Assembly (NCBI GenBank): GCA_963928645.1 | Contig: CAWVGT010000082.1 | Location: forward strand, 1 to 6,254 | DNA from: Fimadaptatus sp963928645 | Lineage (GTDB): Bacteria; Bacillota; Clostridia; Christensenellales; Aristaeellaceae | Reading direction: 5' to 3' | Length of the DNA: 6,254 bases | Shown: piece after piece, positions 5,830 to 6,254 of the stretch | Numbering within the stretch: position 1 is the stretch's first letter | Layout: the number at the start of each line of letters is the position of its first letter | Notes under the pieces: generated by a model | Databases searched by the model: none | Seen by the model: only the letters and a program-made list of their open reading frames with translations | Told to the model about the DNA's origin: nothing | Program-made: the position numbers and the translations under genes

Positions 5830-5887
5830 GTTTCCTCTTTTGATTTGCGTTATATCGCCTGCGCCGCGTATGCGACGCGTTTGCGCG

Positions 5888-6254
5888 TCACTTGAGTTCG
5901 ACCTTTATGACCGTATCCACCGGGTCGGGCAACAGCGGGTTCTCGCCCAACGATACGAACACAATGTCGGGATAATTGTTGGTTATCCAGTTGCGCTCTA
6001 TCTTGAGCTCGCTGCCGTCGCGCAGCAGCCGTATGCACTTGACGTCGTCGGCCTTGATGCCCGCCAGCGGCACAAAGCCTATCTGCGGCTCGTTGACGTG
6101 GAAGTAGAGCGTCTTGCCCTTCTGCGTCACGCGGCCGTAGTCGGGCCGCGGCAGCAGCGACCGCCCACAGCCGTATATCGACTCGGAGTTGAGCCGCATC
6201 CAGTCGCCTATGCCGCGCAGTATCTCAAGCGACTTTTCGGGTATGTTGCCGCGC
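5888..6254 (-). CDS. Alpha-L-fucosidase (GH29), C-terminal part only
   Basis: The gene enters from the right edge with its reading frame open; 121 C-terminal codons are present. GNIPEKSLEILRGIGDWMRL, followed by NSESIYGCG, matches the end of the GH29 catalytic barrel, where family members have a PxxLxxLxxxGxWxxxNGExIYGT stretch. The rest (LPRPDYGRVTQKGKTLYFHV ... LPDPVDTVIKVELK) is the usual C-terminal beta-sandwich ending. GH29 enzymes remove alpha-linked L-fucose from glycans by a retaining mechanism; the nucleophile Asp and acid/base lie outside the window. Whether the protein is secreted cannot be seen. Fucosidase activity with a sugar isomerase just downstream suggests a fucosylated-glycan or mixed-glycan utilisation cluster. 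The ATG at 6199 lies within the motif and is not the start. Confidence 0.9.
   Translation of the reverse strand, partial: RGNIPEKSLEILRGIGDWMRLNSESIYGCGRSLLPRPDYGRVTQKGKTLYFHVNEPQIGFVPLAGIKADDVKCIRLLRDGSELKIERNWITNNYPDIVFVSLGENPLLPDPVDTVIKVELK

Noticed and set aside
1..6254. CRISPR array, tRNA, rRNA, transposase or integrase
   Set aside because: No regularly spaced short identical repeats, no cloverleaf or rRNA signature, and no recombinase motif seen on either strand.

Overview
This is a GC-rich bacterial segment in which every supportable gene lies on the minus strand. The families present (an OmpR-type regulator with an ArlS/YkoH-like kinase, an AEC permease, and GH29 and GH3 glycosidases) and the strong Shine-Dalgarno sites suggest a carbohydrate-degrading Clostridia-type Bacillota, perhaps a gut member of a high-GC lineage. 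That placement is inference; no marker gene is in the window. Isoleucine is written mostly as ATA despite the high GC (7 of 10 Ile codons in the response regulator), which may help identify the genome.

Layout in transcription order (right to left). 6254-5888: C-terminal part of a GH29 alpha-L-fucosidase. 5820-5089: a TIM-barrel sugar phosphate isomerase/epimerase, probably in the same operon, ending at a rho-independent terminator (5048-5022). 5088-4501: a gene-free, more AT-rich gap holding two adjacent units of 195 and 192 bp, each bounded by inverted copies of one approximately 20-bp motif and therefore MITE-like. 4500-3592: an AEC-family permease, followed after 22 and 28 nt gaps by a response regulator (3569-2880) and a sensor histidine kinase (2851-698), very likely one operon. 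697-161: a gene-free gap with an 80-bp repeat present twice at a 180-bp spacing, then a sigma-A-type promoter. 148-1: the first 49 codons of a GH3 beta-glucosidase/beta-xylosidase-type enzyme.

How the genes fit together: the glycosidases flanking the segment and the sugar isomerase point to use of fucosylated and beta-linked glycans. The central operon pairs a small-molecule permease with a complete two-component system whose kinase is unusual. The kinase has an approximately 165-residue low-complexity cytoplasmic N-terminus and an extracytoplasmic region that contains internally duplicated, Ala/Glu/Asp/Thr-rich 33-residue units. I see no CRISPR array, tRNA, rRNA, transposase or clearly new multi-gene system. 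The most unusual material is the repeat architecture in the two gaps and inside the kinase.
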